In this document: piece by piece, positions 50,037 through 59,691 of the stretch
How positions within the stretch are numbered: position 1 is the stretch's first letter
How the letters are laid out: each line of letters opens with the position of its first letter
Source: CAVUMR01 sp963742715
GTDB taxonomy: Bacteria; Actinomycetota; Actinomycetes; Mycobacteriales; Micromonosporaceae
Length of the DNA stretch: 64,000 bases
Assembly: GCA_963742715.1 (NCBI GenBank)
Contig: CAVUMR010000003.1
Coordinates: 62,001 to 126,000 of the forward strand
Reading direction: 5' to 3'
Position numbers and translations under genes: made by a program
The notes under the pieces: generated by a model
The model's input: only the letters and a program-made list of their open reading frames with translations
Told to the model about the DNA's origin: nothing
Database searches by the model: none

Positions 50037-50904
50037 TTGGCGCCAAGCGACGGACTGACGGCCACACCGCCCGCGGCGTCGCCCCGCAGGCGGTTCGGCC
50101 TGGCGTTCCTGCTGGTGCCGCCGCTGACCTGGCTGGCGGTCGCCTACCTGGGTTCGCTTGTCGTACTGCTGGTCTCGGCGTTCTGGACCACCAACTCGTT
50201 CACCGGTGCGGTGGTGCACACCGTCACCGGCGACAACATCACCAGGGTGTTGACCGACGAGGTGTTCAGGACGGTGACGCTGCGCACCGTCGGGGTGGCG
50301 CTGGTGGTCACGGTCCTCTGCGCGGTACTGGCGGTGCCGTTGGCCCTGTACATGGCCAAGATCGCGTCACCACGCATGCGGCTGGCGCTCGTCGTGGCGG
50401 TGACGACCCCGCTGTGGGCCAGCTACCTGGTCAAGGCGTACGCGTGGCGGATGTTGTTCTCCCCGGAGGGCCCGCTGGCGTGGGCCACCGGATACAGCCC
50501 CGGCTACGGCCTGATCGCCACCATCGTCACGCTGACCTATCTGTGGTTGCCGTACATGATCATCCCGGTGTTCGCGGCGTTCGAGCGCGTCCCCGACTCG
50601 CTCGATCGACGCGAGCTCCGACCTCGGCGCGTCCGACGTCTCGACGTTGCGAATGGTGGTCGCGCCGTTGGTGTTTCCCGGCATCGCCGCGGGGTCGATC
50701 TTCACCTTCTCGCTGTCGCTCGGCGACTACATCGCCGTCACCATCGTCGGCGGCAAGACGCAGCTGCTCGGCAACATCATCTACGGACAGCTCGTCACCG
50801 CGAACAACCAGCCGTTGGCCGCCGCGCTGTCGATCATCCCGCTGGCCGCGATCGTGCTGTACCTGCTCGCGATGCGGCGCACGGGCGCGCTGGAGAACGT
50901 CTGA
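50037..50904 (+). CDS. ABC transporter permease (PotB-like), one frame break
   Basis: About 288 residues with six predicted membrane helices (GLAFLLVPPLTWLAVAYLG first). The EAA-type cytoplasmic loop, where the ATPase docks, reads IDASSDLGASDVSTLRMVVA after removing one base near 50607. TTG at 50037 is the apparent start, four bases after the binding-protein stop; no better ATG/GTG is in frame. It probably forms a heterodimer with the next permease. Confidence 0.85.
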
Positions 50905-51705
50905 TGCTGTCCGACGGGCGTTCGCCGCGTGGCCCGAGCCTGGGCCGTGATGGTGCTGGTATTCCTCTACGCGCCAATGCTTCTCGTCGTCGTCAACGCC
51001 TTCAACGCGTCGCGCACGTTCGCGTTTCCGCCGACCGGATTCACCCTGGACTGGTGGGCGGACGCCGCGGGCAGCAGCGGGATGTGGAAGTCGTTGGCGA
51101 ACTCCGCGGTGGTCGGTGTCGGCGCCACCGCGATCGCCCTGGTGCTGGGCACCATGGCGGCGTTCGCGGTGCAACGGTATGACTTCTTCGGCCGCAACAC
51201 CGTCAGCTTCCTGGTGGTGCTGCCGATCACGTTGCCCGGCATCGTCACCGGCATCGCGCTCAACGCGACGTTCACCTCGGCGCTCGGCATCACGCTCGGG
51301 CTGGCGACGGTGATCATCGGACACGCCACGTTCTGCATCGTCATCGTCTTCAACAACACCCAGGCCCGACTGCGCAGGCTCGGCACCGCCCTCGAGGACG
51401 CCTCCTCCGACCTTGGCGCCTCGTCGTGGCAGACGTTCCGCTACGTGACGTTTCCGATGATGCGCGGCGCCCTGGTCGCCGGTGCGATCCTGGCCTTCGC
51501 GCTCAGCTTCGACGAAATCGTCGTGACCACGTTCACCGCGGGACCGAGCGTGCAGACCCTGCCGATCTGGATCTTCGGAAACCTCTTCCGCCCCAACCAG
51601 GCGCCCGTGATCAACGTGGTGGCCGCCGCACTGACCGTGCTGGCGATCATCCCGGTGTGGCTCGCGCAGCGGTTCGGCGGCGACCCGGCCACCACCAGGA
51701 TCTGA
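50904..51705 (+). CDS. ABC transporter permease (PotC-like), frame break near the start
   Basis: About 266 residues. The clean frame begins GTG 50929 (MARAWAVMVLVFLYAPML), but an ATG at 50904 overlaps the previous stop (TGATG) and reads LSDG before a one-base change, so 50904 is the likely true start. The EAA loop reads ALEDASSDLGASSWQTFRYV. Six membrane helices end at the charged tail GGDPATTRI. It is the last gene of the transporter operon. Confidence 0.87.
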
Positions 51706-51709
51706 CACG

Positions 51710-52012
51710 TCAGGGCGCCTCGGGACCCCGGTCGCCGTCGCGGCCGAAGATCGCCCGCCGCAGGCCGAGGTGGTCGGCCAGGTCGTCGCCGTCACGGACG
51801 GTGGCGAAGAACTCGGCGATGTGCGCGGAGTGGAAGCCCCGCCGCAGCAGATCGCTGATGACCGCCAACTGATCAAGGTGATGATCGCCGTAGATGGCCG
51901 ACCGTCCGTCACGGCGCGGCGGATCGAGCAGACCGCGTTCGCGGTAGGCCCGAATGTTGCGGGCGCTGACTCCCGACGCCTTGGCGAGCGCCCCCAGCCG
52001 GTACTCAGCCAA
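51710..52012 (-). CDS. MerR-family transcriptional regulator
   Basis: 100 residues. N-terminal winged helix: YRLGALAKASGVSARNIRAY with RERGLLDPPRRDGR (residues about 4-40), then a short helical tail; no metal-binding cysteines, so probably not a metal sensor. The start appears as TTG 52012 with no better codon in frame, so a nearby indel is possible. It is convergent with the transporter operon (stops 4 bases apart) and divergent from the MFS gene at 52178, its likeliest target. Confidence 0.8.
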   Translation of the reverse strand: MAEYRLGALAKASGVSARNIRAYRERGLLDPPRRDGRSAIYGDHHLDQLAVISDLLRRGFHSAHIAEFFATVRDGDDLADHLGLRRAIFGRDGDRGPEAP

Positions 52013-52177
52013 CCCACAGCTCGCTCAAAGCGCAGGTCAGAGCTCTGTCGCTGCGCGGTCCAGAACACCGCATAGGCACACTGTAGACCTGACTCGAAGT
52101 TTGCGAGAGTTCATCGTTGGTGCAACTTTCTGAAATCGATTGGCCTTCGGAGGCCGCCATGCGCGACGATTGACCGA

Positions 52178-53437
52178 GTGCGTGCCTGGATCATCTGGGC
52201 GACGGGGCTGCTGGCCTACATCGTCGCCGTGCTTGACCGCACGACGCTCGGCGTCTCCGGGCTGAACGCCGCCGAGCGGTTCGGTGCCAGCCCTGGCGTG
52301 CTGTCGACGTTCGTCGTGCTGCAGGTCGTGGTGTACGCCGCCGCTCAGATTCCGGCAGGCGTGTTGCTCGACCGCTTCGGGTCGCGAGCGCTGATCGCCG
52401 CAGGCGCCGCGCTGATGGCCATCGGCCAGCTCACCCTCGCGTTGACGACGTCGCTGCCCGTGGCGATCGGGGCGCGCGCCGTCGTCGGACTGGGCGACGC
52501 CTTCACCTTCATCTCCGTGATGCGCCTGGTGCCGCACTGGTTTCCGCCGAAGCGGGTGCCGCTGCTGACTCAGATCACCGGCATCTCCGGCCAGCTCGGT
52601 CAGGTGCTCTCTGCACTGCCGTTCCTGGCCCTGCTCACCGGGACCACCTGGGCAACCGCCTACGTCTCGGTGTCCGCGCTCGGCGTGCTGGCGATGGTGC
52701 TGGTGCTGGCTGTGGTCAAGGACGGTCCGCACGGCCGTGTCGTCGCGACCGAGACGATGTCAGCCCGCGCCACCCTTGCCAGCCTGAAGACGGTGTGGCT
52801 GCGGCCCGGCACCCGGCTCGGCTTCTTCACCCACATGGGCACCCAGTTCTCCGTCACGGTCTTCGCCCTGATGTGGGGTGTTCCCTACCTGACGGTGGCC
52901 CAGGGGCAGTCCGTCGGTGTCGCGGGCGCATTGCTGACCATCTCCGTCGTCGCCGCCATCTTCGCCGGCATCGCGATCGGCATCTTCACCGGCCGCCAGC
53001 CGCACCGGCGGTCATGGGTGGTGCTGGCGATCATCGCGAGCAACGCCCTGGTGTGGACCGTGGTGCTCGCCCTTCCGCACCGCGCGCCGCTCTGGCTGCT
53101 GGTGGTCCTCATCGTGGTCATCTCGATCGGCGGCCCGGGGTCGATGGTGGGGATGGACTTCGCGCGGACGTTCAACCCCAGCGCCACGCTGGGCTCTGCC
53201 CAGGGCATGGTCAACATGGGCGGATACCTCGCCTCGCTCGTGGTGATGCAGGCCGTTGGCGTGATCCTCGGCACGGCAGGCGGATACTCGTTCGAGTCGT
53301 TCCGGCTGGCATGGACCGTGCAATACGTCATCTGGATTCTGGCCGTCGTCGGGATCCTGATCACCCGCAAGAAGGCTCGCGCCCTGATGAAGGCCGAGCA
53401 GGAGCGCTCGCTGCTGGAGACCTTCGAGAGGGGCTGA
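52178..53437 (+). CDS. Major facilitator superfamily permease
   Basis: 419 residues, 12 predicted membrane helices. The conserved loop-2 motif reads GVLLDRFGSRALIAAGAAL. The loop between helices 6 and 7 is near residues 190-215. Short N-terminus (MRAWIIWATGLLAYIVAVLD) and a charged C-terminus. GTG at 52178. Nitrate/sugar-phosphate or drug substrates are all possible. It is divergent from the MerR gene, suggesting MerR control. Frame intact. Confidence 0.88.
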   Translation: MRAWIIWATGLLAYIVAVLDRTTLGVSGLNAAERFGASPGVLSTFVVLQVVVYAAAQIPAGVLLDRFGSRALIAAGAALMAIGQLTLALTTSLPVAIGARAVVGLGDAFTFISVMRLVPHWFPPKRVPLLTQITGISGQLGQVLSALPFLALLTGTTWATAYVSVSALGVLAMVLVLAVVKDGPHGRVVATETMSARATLASLKTVWLRPGTRLGFFTHMGTQFSVTVFALMWGVPYLTVAQGQSVGVAGALLTISVVAAIFAGIAIGIFTGRQPHRRSWVVLAIIASNALVWTVVLALPHRAPLWLLVVLIVVISIGGPGSMVGMDFARTFNPSATLGSAQGMVNMGGYLASLVVMQAVGVILGTAGGYSFESFRLAWTVQYVIWILAVVGILITRKKARALMKAEQERSLLETFERG

Positions 53438-53446
53438 GCCGCGCGG

Positions 53447-54727
53447 CTAGCTGGTGTCGGCGATGCGTTTCGCAAGAGCCTGCGCGGCGTGCTGATGGCC
53501 GCGTCACTTCGAAGCCCACCACGGTGACCGCGGGCGCCAGCGTGACGACCAACAGGCATATCGCCATGGACACGCCGACCCACGCGAGCAGGACGGCGAT
53601 CACCAATACGGCCGCGGTGAGCGCCAACAGCCAGAAATGCAGCACATCCCAGCTGCGCACCAGCATCCCGTAGATCAGGTAGATCAAGGCGATGTAGACC
53701 CCGACGGGGACCGCCACCGCGAAGACGGTGCCCATCACGCCGAGCTCGGAGTGTCCTTCCACGTAGTAGGCGGCGGTGTGCAGGCCCGCGCCGGTGGCCG
53801 ACGATCGCCGCGAACACGGCCAAGTGCACGTAGCCGAACGGGAAGGACGCCTCGCGGCGGGCGTGCAGGAGGTCGGCGGCGGGCACCACGAAGTACACCC
53901 ACCACATGCCGAAGGTGAGGCCGGTGCCTGCGATCGACGAGAAGGATCGCGTCGGTGCTCCAGCCGTGTTCCTCCACCACGGCGGTCAGCGACGCGACGG
54001 TGCCGACGACGCCCTCACCGAGCGCGATGATCGCGAGCAGGCTGTACCGCTCGGCGATGTGATGGGCATGCCACGGCGTGCCGCCGCGGCTCTCGGCGAG
54101 CCACGGGCCGAACATCTCCGCGCAGGCCAGCAGCACCCAGATCGTCAAGGAGATCGCCACCGGTGCGTGCACGAAGATCGTGCCGATCCAGCCGACCTGC
54201 ACGGCACTCACGACGGTCGCATAGGTCAGGCAGGATGCCCGATGTTCGGGATCCTGGTGGGCGGCCCGTAACCACTGCCCCACCAACGCGATTCGCATCA
54301 CCACGTAGCCGGCGACCAGCACCGTGTTGTCCACGTGCTCCCCGTGCTCGATGGAGGCGAAGAACGGCGGAAGGCCGAGCGCGAGGATCAGCACGCCGAC
54401 CATCTGCATCATCGTCATCAGGCGGTAGATCCAGTCGTCGGTGTCGTACGCCGACGCGAACCAGGTGAAGTTGATCCACGCCCAGCAGACCGCGAACGTC
54501 GCGAACAGGAAGGCCGTGAGCCCGGCACCGACGTGGCCGGTGACGAGCAGGTGCGAGAACTGCGACGCCGCGATGCCGAAGGCGATGACGAACGTCAGGT
54601 CGAAGAGAAGTTCCAGCGGCGTCGCCACCCGGTGTTGTTCGTGGGGGTCGCGGCCCGTCATGCGGCGCAGGCGATGCGCGCGCACCGCTGGCCGTGGGGG
54701 CTCTGGTTGGTGGTCAGGCTCGTTCAC
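53447..54727 (-). CDS. Low-temperature-requirement A (LtrA) family membrane protein, several frame breaks
   Basis: About 426 residues restored. LtrA signature near the N-terminus: RVATPLELLFDLTFVIAFGI, followed by many membrane helices and HHIAERYSLLAIIALGEGVV. Frame changes near 53935, 53800 and 53500 move the reading to GTGLTFGMWWVYFVVPA, then HTAAYYVEGHSELGVMGTVF, then the tail HAAQALAKRIADTS before TAG 53447. GTG at 54727. The biochemical role of LtrA proteins is unknown. Convergent with the MFS gene (9 bases between stops). Confidence 0.78.
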
Positions 54728-54859
54728 GGGGCCCCGTCCTTTCTCGACGGCGGTGACCGTACCGGGTCGACGATAAGCCCGCCACGTTCTTGTCACGCCG
54801 GGTCTCGGAAAACTCCTCCTGGCAGGTGACCCTTGGTGTCGGCGCGCTAGCGTGAGCGG

Positions 54860-55608
54860 ATGCCTGCAGCGCCGGGAGCGGTCGGTGTCGTGCTTGCCGC
54901 GGGTATGGGCACGCGCGTCGGCGCCGACGGCAACAAGGCGTATCTGCCGCTGGCCGGCCGGAGCATGGTGTCGTGGTCGGTGGACGCGGTTGCGCGCACG
55001 ACCGAGATCGACCGCACGGTGCTGGTCTTCCGCCGCGGCGAGCGCGAGCTTGCCGAACGCATGCTCGACACCGAGCTCGGTTGGGCCACCGTGGAACTCG
55101 TCGAAGGCGCCGACACCAGGCACGGTTCGGAGCTCAACGTGCTGCGGTATCTGGCCGCCGACATCGAATCGGGCGACGTCGACGTGGTGCTGATCCACGA
55201 CGCCGCGCGGCCGCTGGCCGGGCCGGAGTTGATGCGCACCGCGTTGGCGACCGCGCGCGAATTCGGCGGCGCGGTGCCCGCACTGCCCGCCGGTGACGTG
55301 GTCAGCGCCGACGCTGGACGGCCGCATCTCGACGGCAGGCGACCACATCCTGATGCGGGTGCAGACCCCGCAGGCGTTCCGCGCGAGTGCCGCTACTCGC
55401 CGCGTACCTCGCCGCCGAGGAGGAGGGCTTCGACGGCACCGACACCTCGTCGTGCATCCAGCAGTTCACCGACGTCGACGTGCACGTGTTCCCCGGCGCG
55501 CGGGCGAATCTGAAGGTCACCTTCGCCGACGACGTGAGGGTGGCCGCGCACCTGCTGCGGCGATCCGAGTCAGCCGGGATGATGCGTCGCGCTGATCGCA
55601 TCGAGTAG
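54860..55608 (+). CDS. IspD-family cytidylyltransferase (two frame breaks)
   Basis: About 249 residues restored. The nucleotide-binding loop VVLAAGMGTRVGADGNKAYL carries the Gly-x-Gly-x-Arg...Lys signature. DAARPLAGPEL is the CTP-ribose motif, and MRVQTPQAFR matches the family. Breaks near 55315 and 55385. The reaction would be CTP plus methylerythritol phosphate (MEP pathway), but ispF and carD, the usual neighbours of mycobacterial ispD, are absent, so this is likely an extra copy or a related sugar/polyol-phosphate enzyme. Its tail overlaps the convergent IspD-like gene by 39 bases. Confidence 0.8.
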
Positions 55609-56238
55609 TGGTGCGTCGGTGGGCAATTCGGCGGCGAACGCGTCGGCATCACCGTCCACCGTCGCGATCGGCGTGCCCGCGGCCAATGCCGCGGCGAATT
55701 CGTCGGCGTCGCCGGTGATCGATTGGGCCAGCACCGCGCTCTGGTAGCCGCGGGGGTACTGGACCGTCCGCAGCGCGGTGCGATCGACCGTGCCGGCCAC
55801 CGCGCCGCGGTCGTCGACGACCTTGACCGTGTCGGTCATCGGCAGCACGGGCACGACGATCGGATGCCCCTCGCGCAGCCCGGCGACCACGCGCTCGGTC
55901 ACGTCGATCGGGGCGAGCGGATGCCGGTGATCGTGGACCAGCACGTGCGACGCCGGATGAGGTTGGCGGCCAAGGTGTTCGACGGCGGTTACCAGGCACT
56001 GACGCCGCGTACCCGGCGCACCGGCGGCGATCACCGCTACCGCCGACAGCCCGGCCGCGTCGAGGCACGCGCGTGCCTCTGCCACCAGCGATTCGTCGGC
56101 AACGACGACGATCCCCGACGCGGGCACCGGCCCGAGCAGCGCGCGCACGACGCGAACCAGCGTCACCTCCCCCGCGACGGTGGCGAAGGCCGCGGCGTGC
56201 ACGGTGGGAGGCAGCGGCACGATGGCGGCGAGGTTCAT
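55570..56238 (-). CDS. Degenerate IspD-like nucleotidyltransferase paralogue
   Basis: 222 residues with the Rossmann-like fold of IspD proteins: AAIVPLPPTVHAAAFATVAG in place of the nucleotide loop (the Gly-x-Gly-x-Arg signature is missing), HVLVHDHRHPLAP at the DAARP-equivalent position, and QYPRGYQSAVLAQSI where IspD has the QTPQxFR block. Catalysis by the standard mechanism is unlikely. ATG at 56238 shares one base with the patatin stop (TGATG), implying coupled translation. Frame intact. Confidence 0.75.
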   Translation of the reverse strand: MNLAAIVPLPPTVHAAAFATVAGEVTLVRVVRALLGPVPASGIVVVADESLVAEARACLDAAGLSAVAVIAAGAPGTRRQCLVTAVEHLGRQPHPASHVLVHDHRHPLAPIDVTERVVAGLREGHPIVVPVLPMTDTVKVVDDRGAVAGTVDRTALRTVQYPRGYQSAVLAQSITGDADEFAAALAAGTPIATVDGDADAFAAELPTDAPLLDAISATHHPG

Positions 56239-57242
56239 CAGCGGAACCTGCGCAGGTACGCCGACCAGTTCCAGGTGGTGAGGAACCGTTCGGCCGCCTC
56301 ATAGCCGTTGGCGTAGAGCGCCTCCACCTGGTCGTCGGTGATGTCGAAGTCGAGGAACCCGACGTCGGTCGAATCCACCCGGATCGCACGGGCATTCACC
56401 CACGGTTGATTCAGGTACGTCTGGTCCCGGCCGACCAGTGCGGTCGTGATGACGTCCTCCAGCAGATGCGTCGGCCCCAGCAGTCGCAGCGCGGCGAGCG
56501 CGGGGATCACCTTGTCGTTGCCGTCCGGCAGGTTGGGCAACACCGTGACACCGAAACTCGGCCAGCGTGGCGCTTCGCCGTCGTTGCGGTCGAGTGAGTC
56601 GATCGGGAAGTTCGACAACAGCCCTCCGTCGACCAGCGTCGAGGTGCGGCCTGCAGCGCTGGTCAGCGGGACCGGGCGGAAGTAGAACGGGATGGCCATC
56701 GAGGCGCGTACGGCGTCGGCGACGAGCTGGTCGTCGGGGTCGAGGCCGTAGACCCGCCGGTAGTCCCACGGCAGCCGCACCAGTTGGCCGGTGGTGACGT
56801 CGGCGACGGTGACCACCAGGCGGTAGCGCTGCTCTGGTGGCAGTTCGTCATCGTCGACGGCGAGATCGCCAAACGTCGTCACGCCGAGGCTGCGCAGTTG
56901 GTCGCGGACCCAGTCGTGGGCGTAGTCCCCCTTGTAGATGCCGGATCCTCGGACCAGGGCCAGCGACGGGCCGAGCAGCGGCACGCGTTCCACCACACCG
57001 GGATCGAGGAATTTTTTGTAGTCCAATTGCAGCGCAAGCTCTTTCACCTGCGCGCCGGTCATCTCATCGGTCTGGGCGGCTGCCGCGACGACCGCGCCGA
57101 CGATCGAGCCCGCCGACGTGCCCGACACCCGCTGCGGCAGGTAACCGGCGTCCATCAATGCGACGACCGCACCGACGAGGCCGACGCCCTTGACGCCGCC
57201 GCCCGACAGGACGAGGTCGACGGGCTTCGACGAAGGTGCCAT
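56238..57242 (-). CDS. Patatin-like phospholipase/esterase
   Basis: 334 residues. The oxyanion hole is LVLSGGGVKGVGLVGAVVAL (residues about 10-29), the nucleophile elbow GTSAGSIVGA (Ser near residue 44), and the dyad Asp in DGGLLSNFPIDS. The LVRGSGIYKGDYAHDWV segment fits bacterial patatins. No signal peptide, so it acts in the cytoplasm or on the inner membrane face, hydrolysing lipid acyl esters. ATG at 57242. It is the first gene of a two-gene transcript with the IspD-like paralogue. Confidence 0.9.
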   Translation of the reverse strand: MAPSSKPVDLVLSGGGVKGVGLVGAVVALMDAGYLPQRVSGTSAGSIVGAVVAAAAQTDEMTGAQVKELALQLDYKKFLDPGVVERVPLLGPSLALVRGSGIYKGDYAHDWVRDQLRSLGVTTFGDLAVDDDELPPEQRYRLVVTVADVTTGQLVRLPWDYRRVYGLDPDDQLVADAVRASMAIPFYFRPVPLTSAAGRTSTLVDGGLLSNFPIDSLDRNDGEAPRWPSFGVTVLPNLPDGNDKVIPALAALRLLGPTHLLEDVITTALVGRDQTYLNQPWVNARAIRVDSTDVGFLDFDITDDQVEALYANGYEAAERFLTTWNWSAYLRRFR

Positions 57243-57284
57243 GGTGCGATTCTGCCCAACGCCCCGAGAGGCTCGACGCCGGTG

Positions 57285-57507
57285 CTACACCGGGTCGAAC
57301 GCCGAGATGAGCCAGGCGTCGTTGATCTTCTTGAGACCCACCTTCACGGCGCTCGCGGTGTAGGAGCCGTCGACGTTGTCCTTGCTGGTGGTGGACTGAT
57401 TCAGAAAGACCAGCACCATCGCCGAGTCGGGCTTCAACTCGGCGACCGCCGCACGGACGACGGCCGCGGACGTCTTGACCGACTTCTGCTTGGCCGCAGG
57501 TGTGACG
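57285..57507 (-). pseudogene. Truncated copy of the Mce-associated protein gene (C-terminal 74 codons)
   Basis: This segment matches 63366-63588 in the same orientation with about 20 mismatches in 223 bases by eye. It encodes the same C-terminus (KQKSVKTSAAVVRAAV, then VFLNQSTTSKDNVDGSYT, ending LISAFDPV). At about 57508 the similarity stops abruptly and the frame continues into unrelated sequence, so the N-terminal membrane part is missing. It marks one side of the 57.5-63.4 kb cassette. Confidence 0.85.
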
Positions 57508-57830
57508 GACCCTCTCGACGATCTGGAAAAGGACTCTCTACCGGCACCCGCACAGTGAGTGGCGGCCACCGTACGGACCACTCATCGTGGTCGTCGCACG
57601 CAGTGCCGAGGGAGCCGTCGCGGGTGCGGTGGCCACGACCGACGGTTCGGCCCTGTGATGTGAGCGGTCCACGGGGATCCCATTCTCCTGCGCAGCAATA
57701 TGTTTCAGCGACACGACGCGCAATCCGAATCGAAAGGTTTCCGCAGGCCTCGTCGTGCCTACGCCCTCGGCGCGCAGATCGCTGCGGGCGCCGATTGGCA
57801 GGCGGGCTTGGACCTCAGAGGGGAACACCT
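57508..57830. other. Junction sequence without a gene
   Basis: About 320 bases between the truncated Mce-associated copy and the TetR gene. An open minus-strand frame at 57538-57828 has no recognisable motif, and its composition looks like chance. No insertion sequence, terminal inverted repeat or integrase was found at the junction. Confidence 0.4.
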
Positions 57831-58424
57831 TTACGGCGCGGACACGCCTTTGAGCAAGACATCCAGGAGCCCGTCGAACCGTGTGCCAGGTTCATTGCTT
57901 GTTGCCGTGTGCGTCAACACCTGCAACAGCAAGGTGCCGATGAGTGCCGTGGCTACTGCTGGGAGGTCGGCGTCGTGGCGGAACTCGCCCTGCTCGGCGG
58001 CACCGCGCAGTCGCGTCATCAATCCGGCGTGCTGTGGCGCGGTGAGCCGTTCGTAGAGGGCATCTTGGTCCGACGGATTCGACGCAGCCGCAGCGATGAG
58101 TGCCCGAATCAGTGCCGCGTTCGAGAGTTCACCGATGAACTCGGCGTGCTCGGCCAGCCACGCTTGCAGGTCCGCCCGGATATCTCCCGTGTCGGGAACG
58201 CCGAACGTTCCGCCGCGTCCATACGCTTCCAGCACGGCCTCGGCCACCAACGGAGCCTTGGACGGCCACCGCCGGTACACCGTCTTCTTTCCTACCTGCG
58301 CATGGGCCGCCACGCTTTCCATCGACAGCTCTGAATAGCTGTCGACGGTGAGGAGTTCTCGGGTGGCCTCGAGGATGGCCCTGTCCAACTGGGCGTCTCG
58401 TGGCCTGCCGCCGCGCTCGGGCAT
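57831..58424 (-). CDS. TetR-family transcriptional regulator
   Basis: 197 residues. Basic N-terminus (PERGGRPRDAQLDRAILEAT), helix-turn-helix MESVAAHAQVGKKTVYRRWP (residues about 35-54) and a TetR C-terminal ligand domain ending GTRFDGLLDVLLKGV. ATG at 58424. Divergent from the phosphotransferase gene, with a palindrome in the spacer; it probably represses both. Confidence 0.87.
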   Translation of the reverse strand: MPERGGRPRDAQLDRAILEATRELLTVDSYSELSMESVAAHAQVGKKTVYRRWPSKAPLVAEAVLEAYGRGGTFGVPDTGDIRADLQAWLAEHAEFIGELSNAALIRALIAAAASNPSDQDALYERLTAPQHAGLMTRLRGAAEQGEFRHDADLPAVATALIGTLLLQVLTHTATSNEPGTRFDGLLDVLLKGVSAP

Positions 58425-58523
58425 TCCGAGAGCTTAGAAGGTCCAGGGCTGTCCGGCGGCGACGCGCGGGCAATCTGGCCGACTGGCTCTGGACGAAGCG
58501 GCTCTGGTGTGGTCGAATAGGAA

Positions 58524-58542
58524 ACGACACGTTGCGTGTCGT
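58524..58542. promoter_or_regulatory. Putative TetR operator in the TetR/phosphotransferase spacer
   Basis: ACGACAC (58524-58530) and GTGTCGT (58536-58542) form a perfect inverted repeat around GTTGC, centred about 110 bases from the TetR start and 50 bases before the phosphotransferase start. Size and position fit a TetR dimer site. Confidence 0.6.
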
Positions 58543-58585
58543 AACCTGCCACAGCATGTTCTCGGCGCGGAGAAAGGACCCGTTG

Positions 58586-59659
58586 GTGACCACGCTTTCG
58601 TTGAAGGTGCCCAAGAGTTGGGACGAGATCACGCCGGACTGGATGTCGACGGCACTATCGGGCCGTCACCCCGGTGCCACCGTCGCGGCGGTCACCGTCG
58701 ACATGCGCGACGACGGCACGAACCGACGGGCCCGGTTGGGCTTGACGTATTCGGACGGCAGCGGCCCGGCGACGGTCTTCGTGAAGGCCGCCGACCCAGA
58801 GCACAAGGAACTCATCCGCATGACTAGCGGCATGTTCCACGAGCCGCGACTGTTCACGTCGGGCGTGGACTTACCCCTCGAACACCCGGTCGTCTACGCC
58901 GCTCTGATCGACGAAGACGAGTACGACTTCGTCATGGTCATGGAGGACCTCACCGCGCGCGGAGCCGACCCGCGCGACGCCACGCGGCCGATGACGGTCG
59001 AGCAAGCCGCTGCTGCTGTCCGCGGGCTGGGTCGGTTGCACGGCTCGTACTGGGGTGAACGTGTGCTGCGCAACCCCGCGCTTGGATGGCTCGAACCGTT
59101 CGTCCCATGGGACGGAATGCAGTACGCGCCACTGCCCGCCGCACTCGAACGGCTTGGCGACGATGCGCCCGACGAAGTGATGTCGTTGACGATCGAGCAT
59201 CTCGTCGAGTTGATCTGGAAGCCCTACATCCACACACTTTCGGCATCACCGCAGACCCTGCTGCACGGTGATCCCCACATCGGCAATACCTACATGACGC
59301 CCAGCGGCGACGTCGGATTCCTCGACTGGCAGGTGGCGCGCCGTGGCAACTGGTCGCTGGACGTCGGCTACTTCCTCCAAGGCGCGCTCACCATCGAGGA
59401 CCGCCGGCAAAACGAGCGCACCCTACTCGCGGAATACCGCGACGCACTCGCGTTACCCGCTGACGAGATGCCAACTATGGACGAGATTTGGTTGCGATAT
59501 CGGGCGTCGGTCGCTCACGGCCTGACCATCTGGTTGTGCACGGCCAGCGCCGGCGAACTATGGCAGCGCCCCGACATCGCCTTAGCCCTGGCGCAGCGAT
59601 ACTCGGCCGCCTATGCCGACCTGAACACCGCATCCGCGCTCGCCGACATCGCCACGTAG
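58586..59659 (+). CDS. APH/choline-kinase-like phosphotransferase
   Basis: 357 residues with a protein-kinase-like fold. The catalytic loop is LLHGDPHIGNTYMTPSGDVG (His-Gly-Asp-x-His...Asn, near residues 230-250), and the magnesium Asp follows in FLDWQVARRG. The N-terminal lobe has VFVKAADPE as the ATP-Lys strand and VMVMEDLTARG as hinge. GTG at 58586 follows AAAGGACC; the frame is open upstream. Mycobacterial relatives act on unknown small molecules; aminoglycoside resistance should not be assumed. The SDR gene follows 32 bases later. Confidence 0.85.
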   Translation: MTTLSLKVPKSWDEITPDWMSTALSGRHPGATVAAVTVDMRDDGTNRRARLGLTYSDGSGPATVFVKAADPEHKELIRMTSGMFHEPRLFTSGVDLPLEHPVVYAALIDEDEYDFVMVMEDLTARGADPRDATRPMTVEQAAAAVRGLGRLHGSYWGERVLRNPALGWLEPFVPWDGMQYAPLPAALERLGDDAPDEVMSLTIEHLVELIWKPYIHTLSASPQTLLHGDPHIGNTYMTPSGDVGFLDWQVARRGNWSLDVGYFLQGALTIEDRRQNERTLLAEYRDALALPADEMPTMDEIWLRYRASVAHGLTIWLCTASAGELWQRPDIALALAQRYSAAYADLNTASALADIAT

Positions 59660-59691
59660 GGCGTCAAACCGTCGATGAGGAGGGTCGAACG

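Noticed and set aside
57538..57828. A 96-codon minus-strand open frame at the cassette junction
   Set aside because: No ribosome site, motif or plausible composition; it lies across a junction and is probably chance.
58586..59659. Aminoglycoside resistance gene
   Set aside because: It has the APH catalytic loop, but this family includes many mycobacterial phosphotransferases of unknown substrate; nothing points to an antibiotic.
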